In this document: in pieces, positions 24,328 through 30,512 of the stretch | Position numbering within the stretch: the first letter of the stretch is position 1 | Layout of the letters: every line of letters begins with the position of its first letter | NCBI GenBank assembly: GCA_002401345.1 | Contig: NVSU01000012.1 | Location: 1-34,226, forward strand | Length of the DNA stretch: 34,226 nucleotides | Reading direction: 5' to 3' | From: Candidatus Wolfebacteria bacterium | Lineage (GTDB): Bacteria; Patescibacteriota; Minisyncoccia; Phycocordibacterales; NVSU01 | Notes under the pieces: model-generated | What the model saw: only the letters and a program-made list of their open reading frames with translations | Databases searched by the model: none | Told to the model about the DNA's origin: nothing | Translations under genes and position numbers: made by a program

Positions 24328-25653
24328 ATGGCAACAAAAAAGAAAAAATTAGTTCGCGCAAGCAAAAAAAAGAAAAATCCGCCAGCTGGCGGAAAGAAAA
24401 AAACTGCACCCGCTCGGGCACACAAAAAAAAGAAAAATCCGCCAGCTGGCGGAAAGAAAAAAACTGCACCCGCTCGGGCAAGCAAAAAAAAGAAAAATCC
24501 GCCAGCTGGCGGAAAGAAAAAAGCTGTCAGTGGGAAGAAAAAAAAGAAAGCAGTTAAGAAAGTTGGTCAAAAGACACGAAAAATTGATGAATTACGTGCT
24601 GACTTAGCGGTACTTGTGAAAAAAGGAGCAAAAAGAGGATTTATAACATACGATGAAATTCTCAAGACGTTTCCTAATATTGAGAATAAAGTTACTTTTC
24701 TAGATGAAGTCTACGAAATATTGTCCGATAGTGGTATTGATGTATTAGAGAGTGGTAATTTACTTGATATTGATGAGAGTCCAAAGAAAACTGAATATAA
24801 ATTTAAACAAAAACCGACTGGACGTGATTCTATCCAAATGTATTTGAAGGAAATAGGAAAATACCCCCTTCTTGTTGCTCGTCAGGAAAAAGAATATGCG
24901 CAGCGTATAGAAAAGGGGGACGCGGAAGCACGAAATCTTTTGGCTCGATCTAATCTTAGACTAGTGGTTTCTATTGCAAAAAAATATGTCGGAAGAAGTT
25001 CTGACCTTACATTACTTGATCTTATTCAAGAAGGGAATTTAGGACTTTTCAAGGCAGTTGATAAATTTGACTGGACAAAGGGATTTAAATTTTCAACATA
25101 TGCCACATGGTGGATTCGACAATCAATCACTCGATCGCTTGCCGATCAGTCACGAACGATTCGTATCCCCGTTCATATGGTAGAAACTATTTCTAAATAT
25201 AAAAAGATGTTTAGAAGACTTTCTCAAGATCTTGGGCGAGATCCATTGCCTGAGGAAATCGCGGCAGAAATGGATTTAGACGTTGAGAAAATTCATATAA
25301 TTAGAAAGATAAGTCAGGATACTATTTCTCTTGAGAAGCCGATTGGTAACGACGATGATAAGTCCACCATGTCAGAATTTATTGCTGACACAAAGATACT
25401 AAAGCCGGACCAGGACTCATCTCGGAGAATTTTGAGTGATCAAATTCGAGATATATTATCAGAAATAAGTCCTAAAGAAAGAAAGATTCTTGAAATGAGA
25501 TATGGACTCGTGAATGGGGTACAACATACACTTGAAGAAGTGGGACATGAATTCGGCGTAACTCGGGAGCGAATTCGTCAAATTGAAGCTAAAGTACAAG
25601 AAAAGCTCCGTCAGAACGAAAAAGTCATTCGATTGAGGAATTATTTTGAATAG
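24328..25653 (+). CDS. rpoD: Primary RNA polymerase sigma factor (RpoD/SigA) with a lysine-rich repeat N-terminus
   Basis: This is the housekeeping sigma-70 factor that directs RNA polymerase to -35/-10 promoters. The 441-residue protein has an unusual first 80 residues, almost only Lys, Ala, Pro and Gly. They contain three 20-residue repeats ([13 protein letters not shown] core) encoded by 60-bp tandem repeats. A region 1.1-like segment follows ([18 protein letters not shown] onward). Then come region 1.2 ([16 protein letters not shown]), region 2 ([34 protein letters not shown] and [15 protein letters not shown]), region 3, and region 4 ([14 protein letters not shown] and the helix-turn-helix [20 protein letters not shown]). 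It follows dnaG by 19 nt. The promoters seen in this window (TTGACA/TATAAT types, often extended -10) fit its expected specificity. Confidence 0.97.
   Translation: MATKKKKLVRASKKKKNPPAGGKKKTAPARAHKKKKNPPAGGKKKTAPARASKKKKNPPAGGKKKAVSGKKKKKAVKKVGQKTRKIDELRADLAVLVKKGAKRGFITYDEILKTFPNIENKVTFLDEVYEILSDSGIDVLESGNLLDIDESPKKTEYKFKQKPTGRDSIQMYLKEIGKYPLLVARQEKEYAQRIEKGDAEARNLLARSNLRLVVSIAKKYVGRSSDLTLLDLIQEGNLGLFKAVDKFDWTKGFKFSTYATWWIRQSITRSLADQSRTIRIPVHMVETISKYKKMFRRLSQDLGRDPLPEEIAAEMDLDVEKIHIIRKISQDTISLEKPIGNDDDKSTMSEFIADTKILKPDQDSSRRILSDQIRDILSEISPKERKILEMRYGLVNGVQHTLEEVGHEFGVTRERIRQIEAKVQEKLRQNEKVIRLRNYFE
24361..24537. repeat. Three 60-bp tandem repeats in the 5' end of rpoD, each with a 16-bp palindrome
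   Basis: Units 24361-24420 and 24421-24480 differ only at their first bases, and a third unit from 24481 is identical for over 50 bases before diverging. Each holds a perfect TCCGCCAGCTGGCGGA (24378-24393, 24438-24453, 24498-24513). The repeats keep the frame and encode a 20-residue basic unit. They are in-frame protein repeats rather than a CRISPR array, since the units are contiguous without spacers. Confidence 0.9.
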
Positions 25654-25775
25654 CTCGGTACACCCCGTACAGACCCTTCTGGTAACTATTGAGACTCTAT
25701 AGTAATATAGAGAGAGGTCACATTATTAGAAAAATTATATGCGTGGTACGTAATATACTGCGCATTACAAGTAAT

Positions 25776-26099
25776 ATGCATAAAGGTACACAAAAATGTA
25801 GCTGGGGATCTGTTTCTATGATTTTTGTTCTCATAGGAGGAGTGAACTGGGGACTTATTGGAGTGGGAGGCTTCATAGGATCAAATCTTAATGTTATTAA
25901 TTTAATTTTCGGTGGAGCACCTGTCATAGAATGGATAATTTACATTCTCGTTGGTCTTGCCGCGCTTAAGCTTATTCTTGGATGTTCATGTAAGGCTTGT
26001 AAAGGTGGAGCATGTGGTGCAGGATGCAGTGGATGTGGAAATTGCGAAAGCAGTGAACACAAAAGTCACGAATCGGAAGCTATGAACTCAATGGAGTAA
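25776..26099 (+). CDS. DUF378 (YuzA-like) membrane protein with a cysteine-rich tail
   Basis: The start was set at the ATG at 25776 (MHKGTQKCSWGS); upstream in-frame codons lie in a hairpin-rich leader. This gives 107 residues. Residues 9-66 match the DUF378 family: two hydrophobic segments with the motif IGGVNWGLIGV between and a second membrane span (IEWIIYILVGLAALKLIL). The family function is unknown. The tail is unusual, with seven cysteines in 21 residues (CSCKACKGGAC then GAGCSGCGNC), then a hydrophilic His/Ser/Glu end. It could bind a metal or be redox active. A TATACT box (25754-25759) lies 16 nt before the ATG and a terminator follows the gene. It may also be read through from rpoD, 122 nt upstream. 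Confidence 0.82.
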   Translation: MHKGTQKCSWGSVSMIFVLIGGVNWGLIGVGGFIGSNLNVINLIFGGAPVIEWIIYILVGLAALKLILGCSCKACKGGACGAGCSGCGNCESSEHKSHESEAMNSME

Positions 26100-26110
26100 T
26101 ATACTCATCA

Positions 26111-26153
26111 TATAAAAAACCATTTCTCCAACTGGCGAAATGGTTTTTTTATA
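26111..26153. terminator. Terminator after the DUF378 gene
   Basis: AAAAAACCATTTC and GAAATGGTTTTTTT form a stem with long A and T runs. The top of the hairpin (26124-26139) resembles the 16-bp palindrome at 12 of 16 positions. Confidence 0.8.
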
Positions 26154-26262
26154 TGAGGTAGGGAGATTGTTGTATTTCAAACCTGAGTCATGAGGCGTAT
26201 CCATTTAATATTGCCAAATTACAACTACCATGGTACTATATATATAGATACATAATACTAAT

Positions 26263-26295
26263 ATGAGCATTAAGCTCATTTATAATTTAATATGA
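26263..26295 (+). CDS. 10-codon upstream ORF overlapping the next start (ATGA)
   Basis: ATG at 26263 lies 6 nt after CATAAT (26251-26256) and is followed by nine codons and TGA at 26293-26295 (MSIKLIYNLI). The TGA overlaps the ATG of the next gene in ATGA, the arrangement for translational coupling by re-initiation. ATGAGC/GCTCAT can form a hairpin over its start. Its position fits the leaderless pattern of the window, but so short an ORF could be chance. Confidence 0.4.
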   Translation: MSIKLIYNLI

Positions 26296-26708
26296 TAACA
26301 AGAGCAATATTCGCGATACTTTCAGGTCTTTTTATAATCGGTCTGGGAAGTTTCTTTTTGTTTCTAGGATATACTCACGAGTTCGACCTCTCTGTTTTGG
26401 TTATTTATTTTGTTGGCCTTGCATTTATAGTTCGTGGATCTATTCTAATATGGAAAAGTGGTAGAGATGCAGGTTGGGGATATGGAGCTGATGAAGAGCT
26501 TTTAAAAGAATGTAAAAATTGCAATATCAAGGTTGAGACAATCATTGAAGTAAAATTTGATTTTTACAGTAGATATCTGACTACATTTGAGTTACCTGAT
26601 GGGGAGTTTAGAACATATAATCTTCGGGAAAGATATGAATTATCAGAAGTATATAGAGTGGAGGTGTCTCATGGAAAGGTTTACTTAAAAAAACTAGAAC
26701 TCACCTAA
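26292..26708 (+). CDS. Hypothetical two-TM membrane protein
   Basis: I do not recognise a family. The 138-residue protein has two hydrophobic segments (about residues 5-24 and 32-52). A soluble C-terminal domain of about 85 residues follows, with a CxxC pair (KECKNCNIK) and a mix of beta-like strands (TTFELPDGEFRTYNLRERYE, VYRVEVSHGKVYLKKLEL). The C-terminal part may be a small beta-barrel. The start overlaps the stop of a 10-codon upstream ORF and no ribosome-binding site is present, so translation may depend on coupling. A strong terminator follows. Function unknown. Confidence 0.7.
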   Translation: MITRAIFAILSGLFIIGLGSFFLFLGYTHEFDLSVLVIYFVGLAFIVRGSILIWKSGRDAGWGYGADEELLKECKNCNIKVETIIEVKFDFYSRYLTTFELPDGEFRTYNLRERYELSEVYRVEVSHGKVYLKKLELT

Positions 26709-26713
26709 TCTTT

Positions 26714-26750
26714 AAGCTCAATACACATAATGTGTATTGAGCTTTTTTTA
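26714..26750 (+). terminator. Terminator after the two-TM hypothetical gene
   Basis: AAGCTCAATACAC (26714-26726) and GTGTATTGAGCTT (26732-26744) form a perfect 13-bp stem followed by a T-rich run. Confidence 0.85.
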
Positions 26751-26934
26751 TTTTTCATTTGCGTTTGACTGTGCAATTCTATACAGATAGGGGACTTGGT
26801 CACAAGTTACTAAGTCTTTTGTCTCGTTAACTCACAAAAGTCTAAGTACCTGCGACCCCGCCTCGTCGACAAGCACTCGTCGTTCCTCCTCGTCTTGTAT
26901 ATCGCCTCCGGCTTTCAAGCCCTCTCTCCGACTA
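26751..26934. other. Non-coding stretch with an imperfect inverted repeat and a tRNA 3'-end mimic
   Basis: No gene is seen here. AGTTACTAAGTCTTTTGT pairs with a downstream copy at 15 of 18 positions around 26812-26855. At 26913-26933 a 21-nt sequence resembles the 3' end of the adjacent tRNA-Thr (18 of 21 bases), but on the opposite strand. Confidence 0.4.
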
Positions 26935-26978
26935 AAAACAAAGACACCATACACTAATGTGTATGGTGTCTTTGTTTT
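26935..26978. terminator. tRNA-Thr terminator
   Basis: Two perfect 20-nt arms (26935-26954 and 26959-26978) lie around TAAT, with terminal A4/T4 runs. It lies 4 nt beyond the 3' end of the minus-strand tRNA and serves as its terminator. Confidence 0.8.
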
Positions 26979-26982
26979 ATTG

Positions 26983-27055
26983 AGCCGGAGAGAGGACTTG
27001 AACCCCCGACCTATCGCTTACAAAGCGACTGCTCTACCAACTGAGCTACTCCGGC
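26983..27055 (-). tRNA. tRNA-Thr (anticodon UGU)
   Basis: The minus strand folds into a complete 73-nt cloverleaf. The acceptor stem is GCCGGAG/CTCCGGC with discriminator U, the D-arm is GCTC...GAGC, and the anticodon stem is GTCGC/GCGAT with loop TTTGTAA. The T-arm GGGGG/CCTCT has loop TTCAAGT. Anticodon UGU reads ACA (Thr). CCA is not encoded (CAA follows). Fragments of this gene are found on both sides (26913-26933 and 27115-27173). Confidence 0.95.
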
Positions 27056-27114
27056 TTATATTTTATTTGTTTTCTATTATTCTATCTTTATTTAATAAAA
27101 AAAGACATAGTAAT

Positions 27115-27173
27115 CAACTGAGTCCCGATGCTTTGATCGGGACCCCGACCTTGTGCGTCGGGGCTACTCCGGC
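27115..27173 (-). repeat. Duplicated tRNA-Thr 5' fragment split by a 41-nt palindromic element
   Basis: CAACTGAG (27115-27122) and CTACTCCGGC (27164-27173) together equal the last 18 plus-strand bases of the tRNA gene (27038-27055), i.e. its 5' end. Between them lies a 41-nt TCCCGA...TCGGGG element (27123-27163) related to the palindrome before rpoB. The element sits between AG and CT in both copies. Confidence 0.7.
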
Positions 27174-27188
27174 GTCTATAACTAAAAT

Positions 27189-27605
27189 TTATTTTACTCG
27201 TTCCTGTTCTTCCACATCCGTGGACAGGTCTTTTTTCATTTCATTTTTTATTCTACCTAGCTCTTTCTTGTATTGGTTAATGCTAGAAAAGAAGTTAGAT
27301 ACTGTACCGTTACTGGATTTTTTTTTATTGCCTAATGGCGTTGAAACTTTGGGAAATAATTTATTCTTTATTTTTTTGACTGCATATTGAAGTTTAATCC
27401 AATATTTAAGGATAATCAATACAAGTGTATGTCCATATTTCTTAAGAGAAGTCTGTTGTTGTGGCAAAAGACGAGAAAATGTAAGACCTTCTCTATTATA
27501 GATATTAGGACTAATTGCACCTTTGCGTATTTCTATTACTCGAATATAAATGATCGCAATTATTGCAACAAGGGACACCAAAAAAGAAATGAAGGGAATA
27601 ATCAT
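27189..27605 (-). CDS. Hypothetical membrane protein downstream of tsf
   Basis: No family is recognised. The 138-residue protein has one clear membrane segment at the N-terminus (about residues 4-22). A second moderately hydrophobic stretch follows (about 59-72, TLVLIILKYWIKLQY), then a strongly basic, then mixed-charge C-terminus (KKELGRIKNEMKKDL), probably helical. It starts 9 nt after tsf on the same strand, so it is the last gene of an rpsB-tsf-hypothetical operon. Its link with translation genes may be only positional. No clear terminator follows except the 27123-27163 palindrome. Confidence 0.72.
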   Translation of the reverse strand: MIIPFISFLVSLVAIIAIIYIRVIEIRKGAISPNIYNREGLTFSRLLPQQQTSLKKYGHTLVLIILKYWIKLQYAVKKIKNKLFPKVSTPLGNKKKSSNGTVSNFFSSINQYKKELGRIKNEMKKDLSTDVEEQERVK

Positions 27606-27614
27606 AATTCTCTA

Positions 27615-28412
27615 TTATCCAATAGAATATATTTTGAAATCTTTAATTGTCAACGGACCATCTGCTGCGTGCTCCAGTAGTTGTCCCACGGTCTGATCAC
27701 CATTTTTAATAAATGTCTGATCAAGAAGAGTTCGTTCTTTAAAGTATGAATCAATCTTTCCTTGTAGCATTTTTTCCTTTATTTCTGCTGGCTTATCACT
27801 TTCGTCCACCTCTTTTTGAAACATTTCTTCGGCCATAGTTTTTGACTTTTCATCAATATCTTCTCTTCGAATATACTCAGGCTTCATTGCAGCAATATGC
27901 ATTGCAACATCTTTTCCTATTTCAGGAGTGCCCCCTGAGAGAACTACGACTACTGCATATTTTCCACTGTGTACATATGAGTTTAGTTGATCATCACCAG
28001 ATGTAGTATAGATTTCAACATCTATTAACTGAATATTTTCACCTATTTTTTGAATTACTGGATTTATGATGTCTGGTGCATGTTCACGCATTGCATCTAT
28101 GCCGTCAGCTAGAGCAGTATCAGTCAGTGAATGAGCAAGTGCAATAAAGTCATCATTTTTTGATACAAAATCAGTTTCACTTCCAAGAGTGAGAACAATC
28201 GTTTTTTCACCCTCTGTTTTAATAACGATTAATCCTTCTTTTGTAGATCGTTCAGATCTTTTTGATGCATCTACACCACTTTTTTTCTTCAATACCATGA
28301 GAGCTTTTTCTCGATCTCCCTCTGCTTCTTCTAATGCTTTCTTTATTTGCATGACTGAAATACCAGTTTCATCACGCAATTCCTTTATTTGTTCTGTTGT
28401 TATTGTAGTCAT
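27615..28412 (-). CDS. tsf: Elongation factor Ts
   Basis: EF-Ts exchanges GDP for GTP on EF-Tu. The 265-residue protein begins with the UBA-like domain (ITTEQIKELRDETGISVMQIKKALEEA). The core follows with the TDFVSKND motif at residues 80-87, which contacts the EF-Tu nucleotide site. The later MHIAAMKPEYI and the C-terminal QTFIKNGDQTVGQLL module are standard. It is co-transcribed after rpsB with a small gap, the classical rpsB-tsf order. There is no ribosome-binding site before its ATG, so translation may rely on coupling or an unstructured A/U-rich start region. Confidence 0.97.
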   Translation of the reverse strand: MTTITTEQIKELRDETGISVMQIKKALEEAEGDREKALMVLKKKSGVDASKRSERSTKEGLIVIKTEGEKTIVLTLGSETDFVSKNDDFIALAHSLTDTALADGIDAMREHAPDIINPVIQKIGENIQLIDVEIYTTSGDDQLNSYVHSGKYAVVVVLSGGTPEIGKDVAMHIAAMKPEYIRREDIDEKSKTMAEEMFQKEVDESDKPAEIKEKMLQGKIDSYFKERTLLDQTFIKNGDQTVGQLLEHAADGPLTIKDFKIYSIG

Positions 28413-28418
28413 AATAGA

Positions 28419-29132
28419 TTATTCTTCTTTATTTTTAGATGAGAGTGCTTTTTTGTACGCATCAACTAATGAGTGAGTGAAAAAAGAAATACTTGAGATA
28501 GCCGAATCATTTGCAACAATAGGGTGCTCAATTTCTTTTATATTACAATCTGAATTACATAGTCCAAATACTGGAATTTCGAGTAATTGAGCTTCTTTAA
28601 TCGCTATGTGCTCGTGTTTGCTGTCTACTACAAATAGAGCATCAGGAAGTTTTTTGAGATTCACAAGACCAGAAAAAAGTCGATCTAGCTTGTTCATTTT
28701 ATGTTCAAGAAGCAATTGCTCTTTTTTTGTATATTTATCAAATTCTCCGGCTTCTTTTTTTGTACGCATATCAAGGAGTGTATCAACTCGTGATTTTATT
28801 TCAGAAAAGTTCGAAAGTGTACCTCCAATCCAACGCTCTGTTACGTATGGCATCTCAATAGAGGACGCTGCTTCTTTTATCACATCTTTTGATTCAGGTT
28901 TTACTCCTACAAAAAGGATAGTTTTTCCATCCTTCGCGAGACCCTCTATAAACGCTTTCGCATCTTGAAGTGACTCGTAGGTTTTTTCGAGATCAATAAT
29001 ATCTGTTTTATTCTTATGTGTGAAGATAAATTTCTTAGTAGAAGGGTGTCGCATTCGCTTGCTATAGCCAAAATGTGCCCCTGCATTGAACATTTCATCT
29101 ATCATTGTGTCTGTGTTTTTATTCTCAGTCAT
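28419..29132 (-). CDS. rpsB: 30S ribosomal protein S2
   Basis: S2 is part of the small ribosomal subunit. The start was set at the ATG at 29132 (MTENKNTDTMIDEMFNAGAHFGY), because a TGA-TAGAAT box lies 7 nt upstream; 12 further codons are open in frame but contain the promoter. This gives 237 residues, normal for S2. Diagnostic sequences are GAHFGYSKRMRHPSTKKFIF, ILFVGVKPESKDVIKEAA, YVTERWIGGTLSNF, LPDALFVVDSKHEHIAIKEA and IPVFGLCNSDC. It heads the tsf-hypothetical operon and is divergent from proS. Confidence 0.97.
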   Translation of the reverse strand: MTENKNTDTMIDEMFNAGAHFGYSKRMRHPSTKKFIFTHKNKTDIIDLEKTYESLQDAKAFIEGLAKDGKTILFVGVKPESKDVIKEAASSIEMPYVTERWIGGTLSNFSEIKSRVDTLLDMRTKKEAGEFDKYTKKEQLLLEHKMNKLDRLFSGLVNLKKLPDALFVVDSKHEHIAIKEAQLLEIPVFGLCNSDCNIKEIEHPIVANDSAISSISFFTHSLVDAYKKALSSKNKEE

Positions 29133-29139
29133 AGGCAAG

Positions 29140-29168
29140 ATTCTATCAAAAATACATAGGTATTGCAA
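29140..29168 (-). promoter_or_regulatory. rpsB promoter
   Basis: On the minus strand TTGCAA (29163-29168), 17 nt and TAGAAT (29140-29145, preceded by TGA) form an extended -10 promoter ending 7 nt before the rpsB ATG, giving a leaderless mRNA. Confidence 0.6.
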
Positions 29169-29203
29169 ACGTTTTAAGGGAGTTTTATAAAGGCCAGTGT
29201 TCT

Positions 29204-29232
29204 TTGACTGGCACCCATTTTTACTGTAACAT
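29204..29232 (+). promoter_or_regulatory. proS promoter with the -35 box in a hairpin
   Basis: TTGACT (29204-29209), 17 nt and TAACAT (29227-29232), then 7 nt to the ATG. The -35 lies inside an inverted repeat, GCCAGT (29193-29198) and ACTGGC (29207-29212), which could be an operator. Confidence 0.55.
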
Positions 29233-29239
29233 GTTGTGT

Positions 29240-30502
29240 ATGCTACAGTCTAAACTATTTACAAAAACACGAAAAGAAGGTCCCTCTGATGAGGTTTCAA
29301 AAAATGCTGAACTTTTGGTTCGAGGGGGATTTATACACAAAGAAATGGCTGGTGTCTATTCTTATCTCCCACTCGGACTGCGTGTGATTGAGAATATAAA
29401 GAGCATAATTCGTGACGAGCTCAATAAAGTCGGAAGTCAAGAAATGATAATGACGGCGCTACAGGGAAAAGAGATTTGGGAAAAAACAGATCGATGGTCA
29501 GATGAGGTTGTAGACAACTGGTTTAGGACATCACTAAAAAATGATACTGAGCTGGGGTTGGCATTTACTCACGAAGAACCCATTACAAATATAATGAAAG
29601 AATTTGTTTCATCATATAGGGATCTACCATTTTATGCATATCAGTTTCAAACTAAATTCAGAAATGAATTGCGAGCAAAAAGCGGCCTTCTTCGAGGCAG
29701 AGAATTTCTCATGAAGGATTTGTATTCTTTTTCAAAGAACAAAGAAGAGCATGATGAGTTCTACGAAGCAATGAAAGGTGTGTACAAAAATATATTCGAA
29801 AGAATAGGTATTGGTGAGAATACATACTTAACAATGTCAAACGGTGCTCCATTTTCAAAATATTCTTTTGAATTTCAAACGCTTACAGACGCAGGTGAAG
29901 ATACCATTATGTATGATGAAAAAAAGAAACTTGCCATAAACAAAGCTGATTACGCTGAAGAAATATTTGCAGATTTTGGATTTAAAAAAGAAGATTTTAA
30001 TTTTAAGGAAGGCGTTGCAGGTGAGGTTGGTGACATATATTCATTGGGAACTAAATATTCCAAGGCATTAGGATTAACCTATAAAGACGAAAATGGGAAA
30101 GATCATCCCGTATATATGGGTTCATATGGGATCGGTATTCCGCGGGTAATGGGAACAGTTGTTGAAATATTCTCAGATGATAAAGGAATTATATGGCCCG
30201 AGTCAGTTGCTCCGTTTAAAGTTCATCTAATAGAGCTCTCTAGTGATGATACCAACGTATCTACACAGGCAATGGAGCTTTATAATGAACTTGAACGTAA
30301 AGGAGTTGAGGTTTTGTATGATGATCGAAGTGAGGTAAGTGCGGGTGAGAAATTTGCAGATGCAGATCTTATAGGTATTCCGTATCGAATAGTGATAAGT
30401 AATAGGAGTCTTAAAGGTGGCGGTGCCGAGTTAAAAAAGCGAAATGAGAGTGATTCGAATATTGTGTCTATTGAAGATGCAGTAAAAATGCTTTCAGAAT
30501 AA
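29240..30502 (+). CDS. proS: Prolyl-tRNA synthetase, short form without editing insertion
   Basis: ProRS charges tRNA-Pro. The start at 29240 (MLQSKLFTKTRKE) fits both the family and the promoter 7 nt upstream; the open frame extends 12 codons further without conservation. The product has 420 residues against about 570 for typical bacterial ProRS. Motif 1 region is GGFIHKEMAGVYSYLPLGLRV, motif 2 is TKFRNELRAKSGLLRGREFLMKD and motif 3 is GSYGIGIPRVMG, followed by the anticodon-binding domain (VEVLYDDRSEVSAGEKFADADLIGIPYRI). Only about 60-80 residues separate the SFEFQTLTDAGED region from GVAGEVGDIY, so the YbaK-like INS editing domain is missing. It leads the proS-mreB-mreC-tgt string. Confidence 0.95.
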   Translation: MLQSKLFTKTRKEGPSDEVSKNAELLVRGGFIHKEMAGVYSYLPLGLRVIENIKSIIRDELNKVGSQEMIMTALQGKEIWEKTDRWSDEVVDNWFRTSLKNDTELGLAFTHEEPITNIMKEFVSSYRDLPFYAYQFQTKFRNELRAKSGLLRGREFLMKDLYSFSKNKEEHDEFYEAMKGVYKNIFERIGIGENTYLTMSNGAPFSKYSFEFQTLTDAGEDTIMYDEKKKLAINKADYAEEIFADFGFKKEDFNFKEGVAGEVGDIYSLGTKYSKALGLTYKDENGKDHPVYMGSYGIGIPRVMGTVVEIFSDDKGIIWPESVAPFKVHLIELSSDDTNVSTQAMELYNELERKGVEVLYDDRSEVSAGEKFADADLIGIPYRIVISNRSLKGGGAELKKRNESDSNIVSIEDAVKMLSE

Positions 30503-30512
30503 TACATACACT

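Noticed and set aside
24361-24537. CRISPR-like regular repeats
   Set aside because: The 60-bp units are contiguous with no unique spacers, stay in frame in rpoD and encode a Lys-rich repeat. No cas genes are nearby.
26959-27390. 143-codon plus-strand ORF (MYGVFVLLSRREDLNPRPIAYK...)
   Set aside because: It reads through the tRNA-Thr gene in antisense. The REDLNPRP-type sequence is a well-known artefact of translated tRNA genes, and the ORF also overlaps the hypothetical gene at 27189.
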